Of a stretch of DNA of 64,000 bases, positions 16,923 to 24,000 are shown piece after piece. The translations under genes were made by a program, and so were the position numbers. This stretch comes from Maribellus sp. YY47. GTDB lineage: Bacteria > Bacteroidota > Bacteroidia > Bacteroidales > Prolixibacteraceae. Every line of letters begins with the position of its first letter. Within the stretch, counting starts at the first letter, position 1. The notes below the pieces were generated by a model. It searched no databases. It was not told the origin of the DNA and saw only the letters and a program-made list of their open reading frames with translations. The stretch covers positions 160,199 to 224,198 of the forward strand of contig NZ_JALGYW010000006.1 of NCBI RefSeq assembly GCF_023111095.1, read 5' to 3'.

Positions 16923-16929
16923 CCTGTGA
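16882..16929 (+). pseudogene. Truncated duplicate of the rfbB start (15 codons)
   Basis: The 41 bases 16882-16922 are identical to 17246-17286, the first codons of the intact rfbB. The copy reads MKKTILVTGGAGFIL and then meets a stop at 16927-16929. Its place right behind a promoter box suggests it is the original 5' end of the gene, left behind when the GIY-YIG gene was inserted. It may still be translated as a short leader, and its stop lies four bases before the GIY-YIG start codon. Confidence 0.85.
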
Positions 16930-16933
16930 AATA

Positions 16934-17221
16934 ATGGCAAATTTAAAGGATACATATTATTGGGTTTACGTACTTCAAAGTAAAAAAGACGGTAAAAAGT
17001 ATACCGGGTATACTCAAAATTTGCCATTAAGATTTGAGGCTCATCAAAAAGGTAAAGTTCCGTCCACCAAGCATAGGCGACCTTTTGAGTTGATTTATTT
17101 TGAAGGATGTTTAAACAAAGAGGATGCTCTGAAACGTGAAAAATACTTGAAATCATATTATGGAAAAATGTATTTGGGCAACCGCCTCAAATCTTATTTC
17201 ACTGGACAAGTGGTCGAATAG
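16934..17221 (+). CDS. GIY-YIG nuclease family protein (UvrC/SLX1-like single domain), inserted at rfbB
   Basis: This is a 95-residue stand-alone GIY-YIG endonuclease-type protein. The start chosen is the ATG at 16934 (MANLKDTYYWVYVLQ), four bases after the stop of the rfbB remnant. The two core motifs are YWVYVLQS (for GIY) and YTGYT (for YIG), followed by the conserved Arg in LPLRFEAH and the Glu/Lys-rich segment ALKREKYLKS. It is more AT-rich than the flanking galE and rfbB. It sits between two identical 41-bp copies of the rfbB 5' end, which marks it as an insertion. The GIY-YIG domain cuts DNA in homing endonucleases and UvrC; the role of these small bacterial members is unknown. It appears intact. 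Confidence 0.9.
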   Translation: MANLKDTYYWVYVLQSKKDGKKYTGYTQNLPLRFEAHQKGKVPSTKHRRPFELIYFEGCLNKEDALKREKYLKSYYGKMYLGNRLKSYFTGQVVE

Positions 17222-17236
17222 AAATACTCTAATAAA

Positions 17237-18301
17237 ATGAAAAGCATGAAAAAAACAATATTGGTTACAGGTGGTGCAGGATTTATTGGCTCGCACGTGG
17301 TTCGTTTACTGGTAAACAAGTACCCCGAATATAAGATTGTCAACCTCGATAAACTAACGTATGCCGGGAATTTGGCTAACCTGAAAGACATAGAAAACCA
17401 GCCCAATTACGAATTTGTAAAGGGCGATATTGTGGATGCTGATTTTATACAGAAGTTGTTTGAAGAAAAGCAGTTCGATGGTGTGATTCACCTGGCTGCC
17501 GAATCACATGTAGATCGCTCGATTTCAAACCCCACCGAGTTTGTGTATACCAATGTAATCGGTACGGTTAACCTGCTGAATGCGGCGAAATTTATCTGGA
17601 AGGATAATTTGGAAGCAAAGCTTTTCTATCATATTTCTACCGACGAAGTTTACGGATCGCTGGGCGACGAAGGTATGTTTACCGAAGAAACGCGTTACGA
17701 TCCGCACAGTCCGTACTCGGCTTCAAAAGCCAGTTCCGATCATTTTGTGCGGGCTTACTGCGATACCTTTGGGCTACCGACCGTGATTTCAAACTGCTCG
17801 AACAACTATGGTTCGTACCAGTTTCCCGAAAAACTGATTCCGCTTTTTATTCACAACATTAAAAACAACAAACCGCTGCCGGTTTATGGTAAAGGCGAAA
17901 ACATTCGCGACTGGCTGTGGGTGGTGGACCATGCACGGGCTATTGATGTGATTTTCCACCAGGGAGTAATTGGCGAAACCTATAATATTGGTGGTTTTAA
18001 CGAATGGACCAACATCGACCTGATCCGCGTGATGTGCCGGAAGATGGATGAAAAACTGGGGCGTCCGGCGGGTGAATCAGAAAAGCTGATTACGTTTGTG
18101 AAAGACCGTGCCGGGCACGATCTGCGCTATGCGATCGATGCCACAAAAATTAAAAACGAACTGGGCTGGGAACCTTCGCTTCAGTTTGAAGAAGGCATTG
18201 AACTGACCATTGAATGGTACCTCGAAAACACCGAATGGCTGGAGAATGTGACCTCGGGCGACTATCAGAAATACTACGAAGAACAATACGCGAAACGATA
18301 G
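17237..18301 (+). CDS. rfbB: dTDP-glucose 4,6-dehydratase
   Basis: RfbB converts dTDP-glucose to dTDP-4-keto-6-deoxyglucose, the first committed step toward dTDP-rhamnose and other deoxysugars of surface polysaccharides. The protein has 354 residues from 17237; the start at 17246 (MKKTILVTGG) matches the duplicated remnant and may be the older one. VTGGAGFIGSHVV is the NAD loop. HISTDEVYG and the YSASKASSDH segment hold the catalytic Thr-Asp-Glu and Tyr-Lys. SNCSNNYG and RDWLWVVDHARA are family signatures. The other rhamnose genes (rfbA, C, D) are not here. The coding sequence is intact after the GIY-YIG insertion, but its promoter now lies beyond the inserted gene. Confidence 0.96.
   Translation: MKSMKKTILVTGGAGFIGSHVVRLLVNKYPEYKIVNLDKLTYAGNLANLKDIENQPNYEFVKGDIVDADFIQKLFEEKQFDGVIHLAAESHVDRSISNPTEFVYTNVIGTVNLLNAAKFIWKDNLEAKLFYHISTDEVYGSLGDEGMFTEETRYDPHSPYSASKASSDHFVRAYCDTFGLPTVISNCSNNYGSYQFPEKLIPLFIHNIKNNKPLPVYGKGENIRDWLWVVDHARAIDVIFHQGVIGETYNIGGFNEWTNIDLIRVMCRKMDEKLGRPAGESEKLITFVKDRAGHDLRYAIDATKIKNELGWEPSLQFEEGIELTIEWYLENTEWLENVTSGDYQKYYEEQYAKR
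17246..17286 (+). repeat. 41-bp direct repeat, copy 2
   Basis: This is the first 41 bases of the intact rfbB frame, counted from the ATG at 17246, and is identical to copy 1 at 16882-16922. Confidence 0.97.
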
Positions 18302-18360
18302 CCGCGCTGTTGTTTTTTTCGAATAAGAAGGAACTAGGATGAGGAGTTCATTCTGCCAAA

Positions 18361-18460
18361 TTTCACGCAAAGCACGCGAAGTTGTTTTTAAGAACGCAAA
18401 ATCAAATATTGACAATCAATAATCTGCGAGCTTTGCGCTTCCTTTGCGTCTTTGCGGGAA
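18361..18460. repeat. Imperfect inverted repeat with CGCAAAG units
   Basis: The left part (TTTCACGCAAAGCACGCGAAG at 18361-18381) and the reverse complement of the right part (TTCCCGCAAAGACGCAAAGG from 18441-18460) share CGCAAAG units around an AT-rich centre. It fills the space between rfbB and rpsP. Similar units occur at 13487, 22654 and, in a CACAAAG form, at 47255. Confidence 0.5.
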
Positions 18461-18547
18461 CTCGATTTTGTCAAATCTTGAGATACGATCTTTTATGGTT
18501 GATTCGATAAAATTCAGGGTATAACTTTCAGGAACAGAAATTTATAC

Positions 18548-18555
18548 TATCTTTG
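18548..18555 (+). promoter_or_regulatory. Promoter -7 box of rpsP
   Basis: TATCTTTG at 18548-18555 matches TAnnTTTG and lies 34 bases before the rpsP start codon. The upstream box is weak. Confidence 0.45.
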
Positions 18556-18589
18556 CGCCACATTTTTCAAAAACAAATAAAGTAGAGTT

Positions 18590-19153
18590 ATGCCAGTAAA
18601 AATGAGACTCGCGCGACACGGTCGCAAACGCTACGCATACTACCACATTGTAGTAGCCGATAGCAGGGCGCCACGAGATGGCAGGTATATTGAGCGGATT
18701 GGCACGTATAATCCGAATTCTAATCCTGCTACTATTGATCTCGATTTTGACAAAGCCTATGATTGGCTGGTTAAAGGCGCACAACCTACCGACACCGTTA
18801 AGGCTATTTTGTCTTACAAAGGTGTGTTGTACAAAAAACACCTGATGGGTGGAGTGAAAAAAGGAGCTTTTGATCAAGCAGAAGCTGAAAAACGTTTGGA
18901 CAAATGGATGGCAGAAAAAGATGCCAAAATCCAGGCTAAAGTTGATCGTTTAGAAGGCGAAGTTGTTTCAGCCGCTAGAAAACAATTGGAGGCTGAAGTT
19001 AAGATCAAAGAAGACAGAGCTGCTGCTATTGCTGCTAAAAATGCAGAACTGGCCGCTGAAGCTCAAGCTGCTGCTGCCCAGGCAGAAGCAGAAGAAGCTC
19101 CTGAAACTGAAGCACCTGAAGCTTCAGCAGAAGAACAAGGTGCGGAATCTTAA
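18590..19153 (+). CDS. rpsP: 30S ribosomal protein S16 with long C-terminal extension
   Basis: S16 is a small-subunit assembly protein. Residues 1-80 are the normal S16 core ([20 protein letters not shown], then [20 protein letters not shown]). The remaining 105 residues are an extension. A lysine-rich helical part ([24 protein letters not shown]) leads into an Ala/Glu-rich low-complexity tail. Most bacterial S16 proteins have 80-90 residues, but such tails are usual in Bacteroidota. The tail is highly charged and probably reaches off the ribosome surface or is unstructured. In many bacteria rpsP is followed by rimM; here rimM comes next but after a terminator and 400 bases. Confidence 0.97.
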   Translation: MPVKMRLARHGRKRYAYYHIVVADSRAPRDGRYIERIGTYNPNSNPATIDLDFDKAYDWLVKGAQPTDTVKAILSYKGVLYKKHLMGGVKKGAFDQAEAEKRLDKWMAEKDAKIQAKVDRLEGEVVSAARKQLEAEVKIKEDRAAAIAAKNAELAAEAQAAAAQAEAEEAPETEAPEASAEEQGAES

Positions 19154-19177
19154 GAAAGACTCACATCTTATGATAGA

Positions 19178-19210
19178 AAGCCATCCGTCAACTGACAGAT
19201 GGCTTTTTTT
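19178..19210 (+). terminator. Terminator after rpsP
   Basis: GCCATC (19180-19185) pairs with GATGGC (19198-19203). The stem continues inward with one mismatch (GTCA/TGAC), and seven T follow. Confidence 0.9.
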
Positions 19211-19230
19211 CTGAAAGTCAATTTTTAAAA

Positions 19231-19312
19231 ATGTCCAATTCTCAATGTAAAATATCCAACAAAATCCGGAAAATTGGATATTGGGAATTCTACATTGGAT
19301 ATTCTGGATAAG
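19231..19312. repeat. Imperfect inverted repeat with ATTGGATATT units
   Basis: AATATCCAA (19251-19259) pairs with TTGGATATT (19274-19282). The unit ATTGGATATT occurs again at about 19294-19303, and TACATTG is present on both sides. It is AT-rich and intergenic, and the rest of the 400-base gap before rimM holds no gene. Confidence 0.5.
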
Positions 19313-19541
19313 AGTAACCATTTTCACTTTCATTTCTGTTGGTGATTCCCCTGAATCATGATTGTTTTGTTGGATTAAACGGAAATACTCCTTTTAACTT
19401 TGTGTGTCTTTGTGAATTCTCTGTGGTTCTTTGTGTAGTCTTCTTCTGATGTATAATGAGCAAAGTACTTCAAAGAAAGGAAAGAGTACCTCAAAGTTTT
19501 TCTTCACACGATCGCTCTGTTTATATTCAACACAATTTGTC

Positions 19542-19549
19542 TATTTTTG
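19542..19549 (+). promoter_or_regulatory. -7-like box immediately upstream of rimM
   Basis: TATTTTTG at 19542-19549 ends only four bases before the rimM ATG. If it is a real promoter, transcription would start at or within a few bases of the ATG, giving a leaderless messenger. It could also be a chance match. Confidence 0.35.
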
Positions 19550-19553
19550 AAGT

Positions 19554-20081
19554 ATGGAAACAATACCAAAAACCGATTGCGAAAAAATAGGATTCTTCCG
19601 CAAAACACATGGTGTACACGGCGAAGTAGTGCTCGAATTCGAAGAGCATTTTGAATATTCGGTGGAAGAGGCTGAACGTTTTTTTGTGGAACTGGACGGT
19701 TTGCTGGTACCGTTTTTTATTGCTGAAGATGGCTTGCGCTTTAAGTCGTCGAAATCGGCGATCGTAAAATTCGACGGGGTAGATACCGAAAAATACGCCA
19801 AACGCCTGATTGGGGCTTCGGTGTACCTTTACCTGGATGAAATTGTGGATGAGCCGCTGGAAAACGAATCACTTCTAAAAGGCTTTGTTCTTTTTGATGA
19901 AGAAAAAGGGGAAATAGGAGAAATCGAACACGTTGACGATTATTCTGGAAATATAGTCCTGACCGTTCAGTATGGCAATGAAGAATTGTTGATTCCCTTT
20001 CATCCCGAGTTTGTGGTGGAAATCGACGAAGAACAAAAACGCCTTACCCTGAAACTTCCGGAAGGATTAATTGAGGGTTAA
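19554..20081 (+). CDS. rimM: Ribosome maturation factor RimM
   Basis: RimM binds S19 and helps mature the head of the 30S subunit and 16S rRNA. The 175 residues form an N-terminal beta barrel (IGFFRKTHGVHGEVVLEFEE) and a C-terminal PRC-barrel (from about residue 95: LKGFVLFDEEKGEIGEIEHV, then LLIPFHPEFV). Both the length and the linker fit the family. It lies downstream of rpsP, as in many bacteria, but in a separate unit. Its last 15 bases overlap the 3' end of the convergent thioesterase gene. Confidence 0.93.
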   Translation: METIPKTDCEKIGFFRKTHGVHGEVVLEFEEHFEYSVEEAERFFVELDGLLVPFFIAEDGLRFKSSKSAIVKFDGVDTEKYAKRLIGASVYLYLDEIVDEPLENESLLKGFVLFDEEKGEIGEIEHVDDYSGNIVLTVQYGNEELLIPFHPEFVVEIDEEQKRLTLKLPEGLIEG

Positions 20082-20489
20082 GCCCGGCTCGTAAGTTTCA
20101 ATCTTCGTTCTCCACTCATTTGGAATAAGCTCCGATTTCTTGTGTTGCATATGGTAGCATACCAAAACGGTTGTGCATAACGCGGTAGGTTCGGTACCCC
20201 CCGCTTTAAAGAGTTGCTGTGTCATTTCCAGGCTCTTTTCGCCCAGCGACGAAATATGCGTGCGTACTTCAATTTCATCTTTGAGGTAAATGGGTTCGAT
20301 ATAATCCACTTTTACCGATGCAATTACCAGCCCCGTTTCTTCCCAGCTGATTAAGTTGCCCAATACGTGCTCAAAATAATTCAGCCGGGCCAGGTCAAAA
20401 AATTCCTGGTATTTTCCGTTATATACGTGCCCCATCAGGTCCACATCATTAAAACGAAGCTGAATAGCAGTGGTATGTATATCGCTCAT
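20067..20489 (-). CDS. Acyl-CoA thioesterase, 4HBT hotdog family
   Basis: This is a 140-residue single-hotdog protein of the 4-hydroxybenzoyl-CoA thioesterase type, which hydrolyses acyl-CoA thioesters. The catalytic segment is FNDVDLMGHVYNGKYQEFFD, with the conserved Asp (D17) and the following Gly-His-Val-x-Asn. The other end shows VKVDYIEPIYLKDEIEV, typical of the central strand. The substrate could be a fatty acyl-CoA or an aryl-CoA. It stands alone, and its end overlaps the end of rimM by 15 bases. Confidence 0.9.
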   Translation of the reverse strand: MSDIHTTAIQLRFNDVDLMGHVYNGKYQEFFDLARLNYFEHVLGNLISWEETGLVIASVKVDYIEPIYLKDEIEVRTHISSLGEKSLEMTQQLFKAGGTEPTALCTTVLVCYHMQHKKSELIPNEWRTKIETYEPGLTLN

Positions 20490-20724
20490 ATTTGTACGTA
20501 TTTAACACAACAGATCGGAAATGTTGCCCGATTAAAATCCCTTTATTTGAAAAGAAGGATTAAAATTGAACTTTTTTTTCGATGTAATGCAACTTTGTGC
20601 CTGTTTGTCCGTCATTAGTGAAGTAATATTTAAAAATCAGAAATAATCACAAAATGAGATGGGTCTCGTTGAATAGATGCCGGGACCAGTTTCATTTTTT
20701 AGTTGAATAAATAACTTTATTGAT

Positions 20725-21429
20725 ATGAAAGCCAGAATTTTATTTTTTAGTCTGCTTGTTGCCGGACTATTTATTGCAAGTTCAGTAAAAGCTGAAGAGG
20801 AAACCCGCGATGTATCATCGTTTTCAGAAATTTCACTTCGTATTTCAGGGAAACTTTACCTGAAACAGGGAGAAAAACAGAGTGTAAGAGTAATTGCCAA
20901 AGAATCGGTTTTGAAAGACCTTATTACCGAAGTAAAAGGAAATGAGCTGGTGATTCGTTTCCCGAATTCCAATTTGTTTCAACGTAATTTCAATCCCGGG
21001 AAAATAGAAATCTATGTTACTGTTCCTGATGTTAGTGCATTGTCAGTTTCAGGTTCAGGCGATATTATTGCTGAAAAACTGGAAGCCCGGATTTTGAATC
21101 TGTCGCTGAGTGGAAGTGGAGGAATTCAAATCGGTTCGCTGGAATCGAGCAAACTGAAAGGCAGCATTTCCGGTTCGGGAAATATTGAAGTAGGTAGCCG
21201 TAACAAAGCTGATGAACTGAGCGTGACCATCTCTGGTTCAGGAAACTTCAACTCTGCAGGTTTTGAAGCCGAAGATATAAGTGTTACCATTGCCGGTTCC
21301 GGTAATTGCAATGTATTTTCGAACGGAACGATTAAAGCACGCATAGCCGGTTCGGGAAGTGTGTTTTACAAGGGAAATCCGAGTATCGATGCCTCCACTG
21401 CGGGTTCAGGAAAAGTAAAAGAAATGTAG
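20725..21429 (+). CDS. DUF2807 (head GIN domain) secreted protein
   Basis: This protein has 234 residues with a signal peptide (about residues 1-23, ending SSVKA). The mature part is one DUF2807 domain. This right-handed beta-helix-like fold is built of short repeats containing Ser-Gly-Ser-Gly (for example VSGSGDIIAEKL, LSGSGGIQIGSL, ISGSGNIEVGSR, IAGSGNCNVFSN). The family is common in Bacteroidota and was once called a putative autotransporter adhesin domain; no biochemical function is established. It is probably periplasmic or surface-exposed. The gene is a single unit with its own terminator. Confidence 0.9.
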   Translation: MKARILFFSLLVAGLFIASSVKAEEETRDVSSFSEISLRISGKLYLKQGEKQSVRVIAKESVLKDLITEVKGNELVIRFPNSNLFQRNFNPGKIEIYVTVPDVSALSVSGSGDIIAEKLEARILNLSLSGSGGIQIGSLESSKLKGSISGSGNIEVGSRNKADELSVTISGSGNFNSAGFEAEDISVTIAGSGNCNVFSNGTIKARIAGSGSVFYKGNPSIDASTAGSGKVKEM

Positions 21430-21452
21430 CGTAAGCGTACATCATAATTTTC

Positions 21453-21485
21453 AAAAGCCATTGTAAGTTTTACGATGGCTTTTTT
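21453..21485 (+). terminator. Terminator after the DUF2807 gene
   Basis: AGCCAT (21456-21461) pairs with ATGGCT (21475-21480), extended inward by GTAA/TTAC, with T's after it. Confidence 0.85.
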
Positions 21486-21555
21486 GTACAATAATTGACC
21501 ATAATGTCTTAAATTGCTAATCAATTGTTCTAACTGTTAACTTAATTTCAACAAC

Positions 21556-21996
21556 ATGGGATTTTTAAAAGAATTTAAGAGTTTTGCAATGAAAGGCAAT
21601 GTGCTCGATTTGGCCGTTGCTGTAATTATCGGTGGTGCTTTTGGTAAGATCATCACCTCGTTTGTAAACGATGTTTTGATGCCGCCTATTGGATTGCTTC
21701 TGGGGAATACCGATTTCAGCGACCTTCGACTTGTTTTGAAAACAGGTAAAGAAGCTGTGATGAATGGCGATCAGTTAGTAAGTCCGGCCGTTGCCGAAGT
21801 AACCATTAATTACGGTGTGTTTGTAAACACTGTGCTTGATTTTCTGATTGTTGCCTTCTCCATTTTCCTGGTGGTAAAGGCGTTTAACAAAATGAAAAAG
21901 AAAGAAGCAGCTGCTCCGCCTCCTGCTCCACCGGCACCATCGAAAGAGGAAGTATTGCTCACCGAGATCCGGGATATTTTAAAGGAAAAGAAATAA
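21556..21996 (+). CDS. mscL: Large-conductance mechanosensitive channel MscL
   Basis: MscL is a pentameric channel that opens under membrane tension during osmotic downshock. The 146 residues match the family. The N-terminal amphipathic helix is [20 protein letters not shown] and the pore helix TM1 is [21 protein letters not shown] periplasmic loop precedes TM2 (about 90-110, [20 protein letters not shown]). A proline-rich linker ([10 protein letters not shown]) and a C-terminal helix bundle segment ([12 protein letters not shown]) follow. It is a single gene ended by a strong terminator shared with tsaC. Confidence 0.96.
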   Translation: MGFLKEFKSFAMKGNVLDLAVAVIIGGAFGKIITSFVNDVLMPPIGLLLGNTDFSDLRLVLKTGKEAVMNGDQLVSPAVAEVTINYGVFVNTVLDFLIVAFSIFLVVKAFNKMKKKEAAAPPPAPPAPSKEEVLLTEIRDILKEKK

Positions 21997-22018
21997 GCTT
22001 GTTTCAGCAATTTAAAGA

Positions 22019-22058
22019 AACTGCTTCTCCGTCATTCAATGGGAGGAGCAGTTTTTTT
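22019..22058 (+). terminator. Terminator after mscL
   Basis: CTGCTTCTCC (22021-22030) pairs with GGAGGAGCAG (22042-22051), with seven T after it. The AA before the stem may help termination of the convergent tsaC transcript. Confidence 0.9.
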
Positions 22059-22620
22059 ATTTCCGGATAATCTCGATTTGTCCGCCCGGCCCGAGTTTGA
22101 TAATGCTCGAAGGTTTCGACGGAGTGCGGTCGTCTTGCCGGTATTCCACAATATAATCCACTGCATTTTTTATTTCTTCTGAAATCTCATCGAAGAAGGC
22201 AGGCGATTTTTCGCCGCTTATGTTGGCTGACGTAGAAACCAGCGGCCGGCGAAAACGTTGTAGCAACTGGCTTGTAAATGCTTCTTTGGTAAACCGTATC
22301 CCTATGCTGCCATCTGCTGCAATCAGGTTCGAAGCCAGGTTCTTTGCCTGCGGGTAAATCACCGTAAGCGGAGTGGTACTTATTTCCACCAGGTCCCAGG
22401 CTACTTCCGGAACTTCGCTCACGTAGCGGTCGAGCAAGGCCGGATTTTCCATTAATACCAGCATGCTTTTCGAGTCTTCACGCTTTTTTAGTTCGTAAAT
22501 GCGCTTCACCGCTTCCGGGTTGGTAGCATCGCAACCAATTCCCCAAATGGTATCGGTGGGGTAAAGAATGATTCCCCCGCTTTTTAATACCTCCAGTGCT
22601 TTTTTTATATCTTCCTGCAT
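22057..22620 (-). CDS. tsaC: Threonylcarbamoyl-AMP synthase (Sua5/YrdC family)
   Basis: This enzyme makes threonylcarbamoyl-AMP from threonine, bicarbonate and ATP, the first step of the universal tRNA modification t6A37. The 187 residues cover the YrdC domain only. The N-terminal GGIILYPTDTIWGIGCDATN holds the conserved Pro-Thr-Asp-Thr motif. RFTKEAF and VSTSANISGEKSP near the middle form the nucleotide site. A C-terminal Sua5 domain is absent, so this is the short TsaC form. The stop is at 22057, next to the mscL terminator. A GT4 glycosyltransferase lies upstream on the same strand, 134 bases away. Confidence 0.92.
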   Translation of the reverse strand: MQEDIKKALEVLKSGGIILYPTDTIWGIGCDATNPEAVKRIYELKKREDSKSMLVLMENPALLDRYVSEVPEVAWDLVEISTTPLTVIYPQAKNLASNLIAADGSIGIRFTKEAFTSQLLQRFRRPLVSTSANISGEKSPAFFDEISEEIKNAVDYIVEYRQDDRTPSKPSSIIKLGPGGQIEIIRK

Positions 22621-22653
22621 CTTTCCCTTTTTTCAGAAAAACCTGTTTACTAT

Positions 22654-22680
22654 TCTCACGCAAAGAACGCAAAAACTGTC
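22654..22680. repeat. Single CGCAAAG-type repeat arm
   Basis: TTCTCACGCAAAGAACGCAAAA lies in this stretch between tsaC and the GT4 gene. It is like one arm of the element at 18361-18460. Confidence 0.4.
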
Positions 22681-22754
22681 ATAAAGTTTGCCTGAGAATG
22701 ATCTGGTGAGTGCGATTTATTATTTAGTTGAAATGTATTTTGTGAAAATCTGAA

Positions 22755-23870
22755 TCAATTTTTATTCGCTATTTCAGTATATAAAGCCAGTAATTTCTTT
22801 GCATGCTCTTTGGCCTGAAATTCATTTGCTCTCTTTTTCCCTTTTTCAATCAGATTTAGCCTGAAATCGGTATTATTCAATATTTCGTAAATCGAATTTC
22901 CCAGTTCTTTTATGTCACCTGGAGAACACAGTACAGCTGCATCTCCAGCTGTTTCGGGTAAACAGGAAACATTCGAGGTGATCACCGGGCATCCGCTGGC
23001 CATGGCTTCGATCACGGGCAGGCCGAAACCTTCATATACCGAAATGTAAACCGATAACGTGGCAAGCTGATAAAAACCCGCCAGATCTTTTTCAGGAATA
23101 TTTTTCAGGATGATTACGTTTTTCCGAAGGTTTTTCGCAGCCACGTATTTGTGAATGTCGTTGCAGTACGAGGTTGGATTGCCAATCATTACCAGCGGAA
23201 TCTCCAGATTCTTTGCCTGTAGCGCCTTTAAAATGGAAAGCTGGTTTTTGCGTTCTTCGATGGTACCCACTGCCAGAATAAACTGATCGGGGAGGTGGTA
23301 TTTTTCTTTTATTTTCCCGGTGTCAACTTTTTCAAAAAACAGCGGAGAAATCGCCTGGTGAATTACTTCTATTTTTTCGGGTGGTGTGCCGGTGTAATTC
23401 ACAATATCTGCTTTGGTTTGCTCACTTATGGCAATAATCTTTGTTGCCGCTTTGCAGGCATATTTTACCTTGTAGCGATAGAGTAGCCGGTCAAAAAACT
23501 TATAGAACTCGGGGTAACGTATGAATACCAGATCGTGAATGGTAACCAGCGAAGGGATTGCGGTTTTGTGAATTCCGCGGGGTAACTCGTTGCTCAGTCC
23601 GTGGTATAAATCCACCTGACGTTCTTTCAGCTCGCCACTTATTTTAAAGTTTCTCCAATAAGCTTTCTTCAGTCCCGATAATTTTCGGGGCGGAGCCACA
23701 ATTTCATAAGCTTCCTGCTGTTCGAGCATGGCAATTTTTTCCTCGGGGGTGAAAAGCGTGTAGTGGTTTTCCGGGAAATATTTAATAAGACCGTTTAGGG
23801 TGTTCCGGCTGTAATTTCCCAATCCTGAGGTGTTTAAAAAGGCTCTTTTTGCGTCGTATCCTATTTTCAT
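22755..23870 (-). CDS. Glycosyltransferase family 4 (group 1)
   Basis: This is a 371-residue retaining GT-B glycosyltransferase. The N-terminal half has KIGYDAKRAFLNTSGLGNYS, a nucleotide-sugar transferase start in which the GLGNYS loop binds the acceptor. The C-terminal half contains LAVGTIEERKNQLSILKAL, a donor-binding loop with the Arg/Lys pair. The EX7E motif is visible in VYEGFGLPVIEAMASG, where the two glutamates contact the nucleotide sugar. It probably adds a mannose- or glucose-like sugar to a surface glycan. No glycan cluster surrounds it, so the product is unknown. Confidence 0.9.
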   Translation of the reverse strand: MKIGYDAKRAFLNTSGLGNYSRNTLNGLIKYFPENHYTLFTPEEKIAMLEQQEAYEIVAPPRKLSGLKKAYWRNFKISGELKERQVDLYHGLSNELPRGIHKTAIPSLVTIHDLVFIRYPEFYKFFDRLLYRYKVKYACKAATKIIAISEQTKADIVNYTGTPPEKIEVIHQAISPLFFEKVDTGKIKEKYHLPDQFILAVGTIEERKNQLSILKALQAKNLEIPLVMIGNPTSYCNDIHKYVAAKNLRKNVIILKNIPEKDLAGFYQLATLSVYISVYEGFGLPVIEAMASGCPVITSNVSCLPETAGDAAVLCSPGDIKELGNSIYEILNNTDFRLNLIEKGKKRANEFQAKEHAKKLLALYTEIANKN

Positions 23871-23900
23871 AACGTTTGATTGGCTCTGTCTAAAATAGCA

Positions 23901-23930
23901 AAAAAAAGGCCGGGTTAACTCCCGGCCTTC
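23901..23930 (-). terminator. Terminator after lysA
   Basis: On the minus strand AAGGCCGGG pairs with CCCGGCCTT around a six-base loop, followed by a run of T (23901-23907 read in reverse). It ends the lysA transcript. Confidence 0.9.
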
Positions 23931-24000
23931 ATGATTTATGCGAATAAAAATGCTATGTATTCAATAATCAGCTGAAATACTGGATCTTTGCTTTTGCCGA

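Noticed and set aside
16872..17156. Minus-strand frame antisense to the GIY-YIG gene
   Set aside because: It is the complement of a clear GIY-YIG domain; coding signal is on the plus strand.
16882..17286. Group I or II intron carrying the GIY-YIG gene
   Set aside because: The gene is flanked by an exact repeat of host sequence and rfbB is complete behind it, with no intron core structure seen; splicing is not needed.
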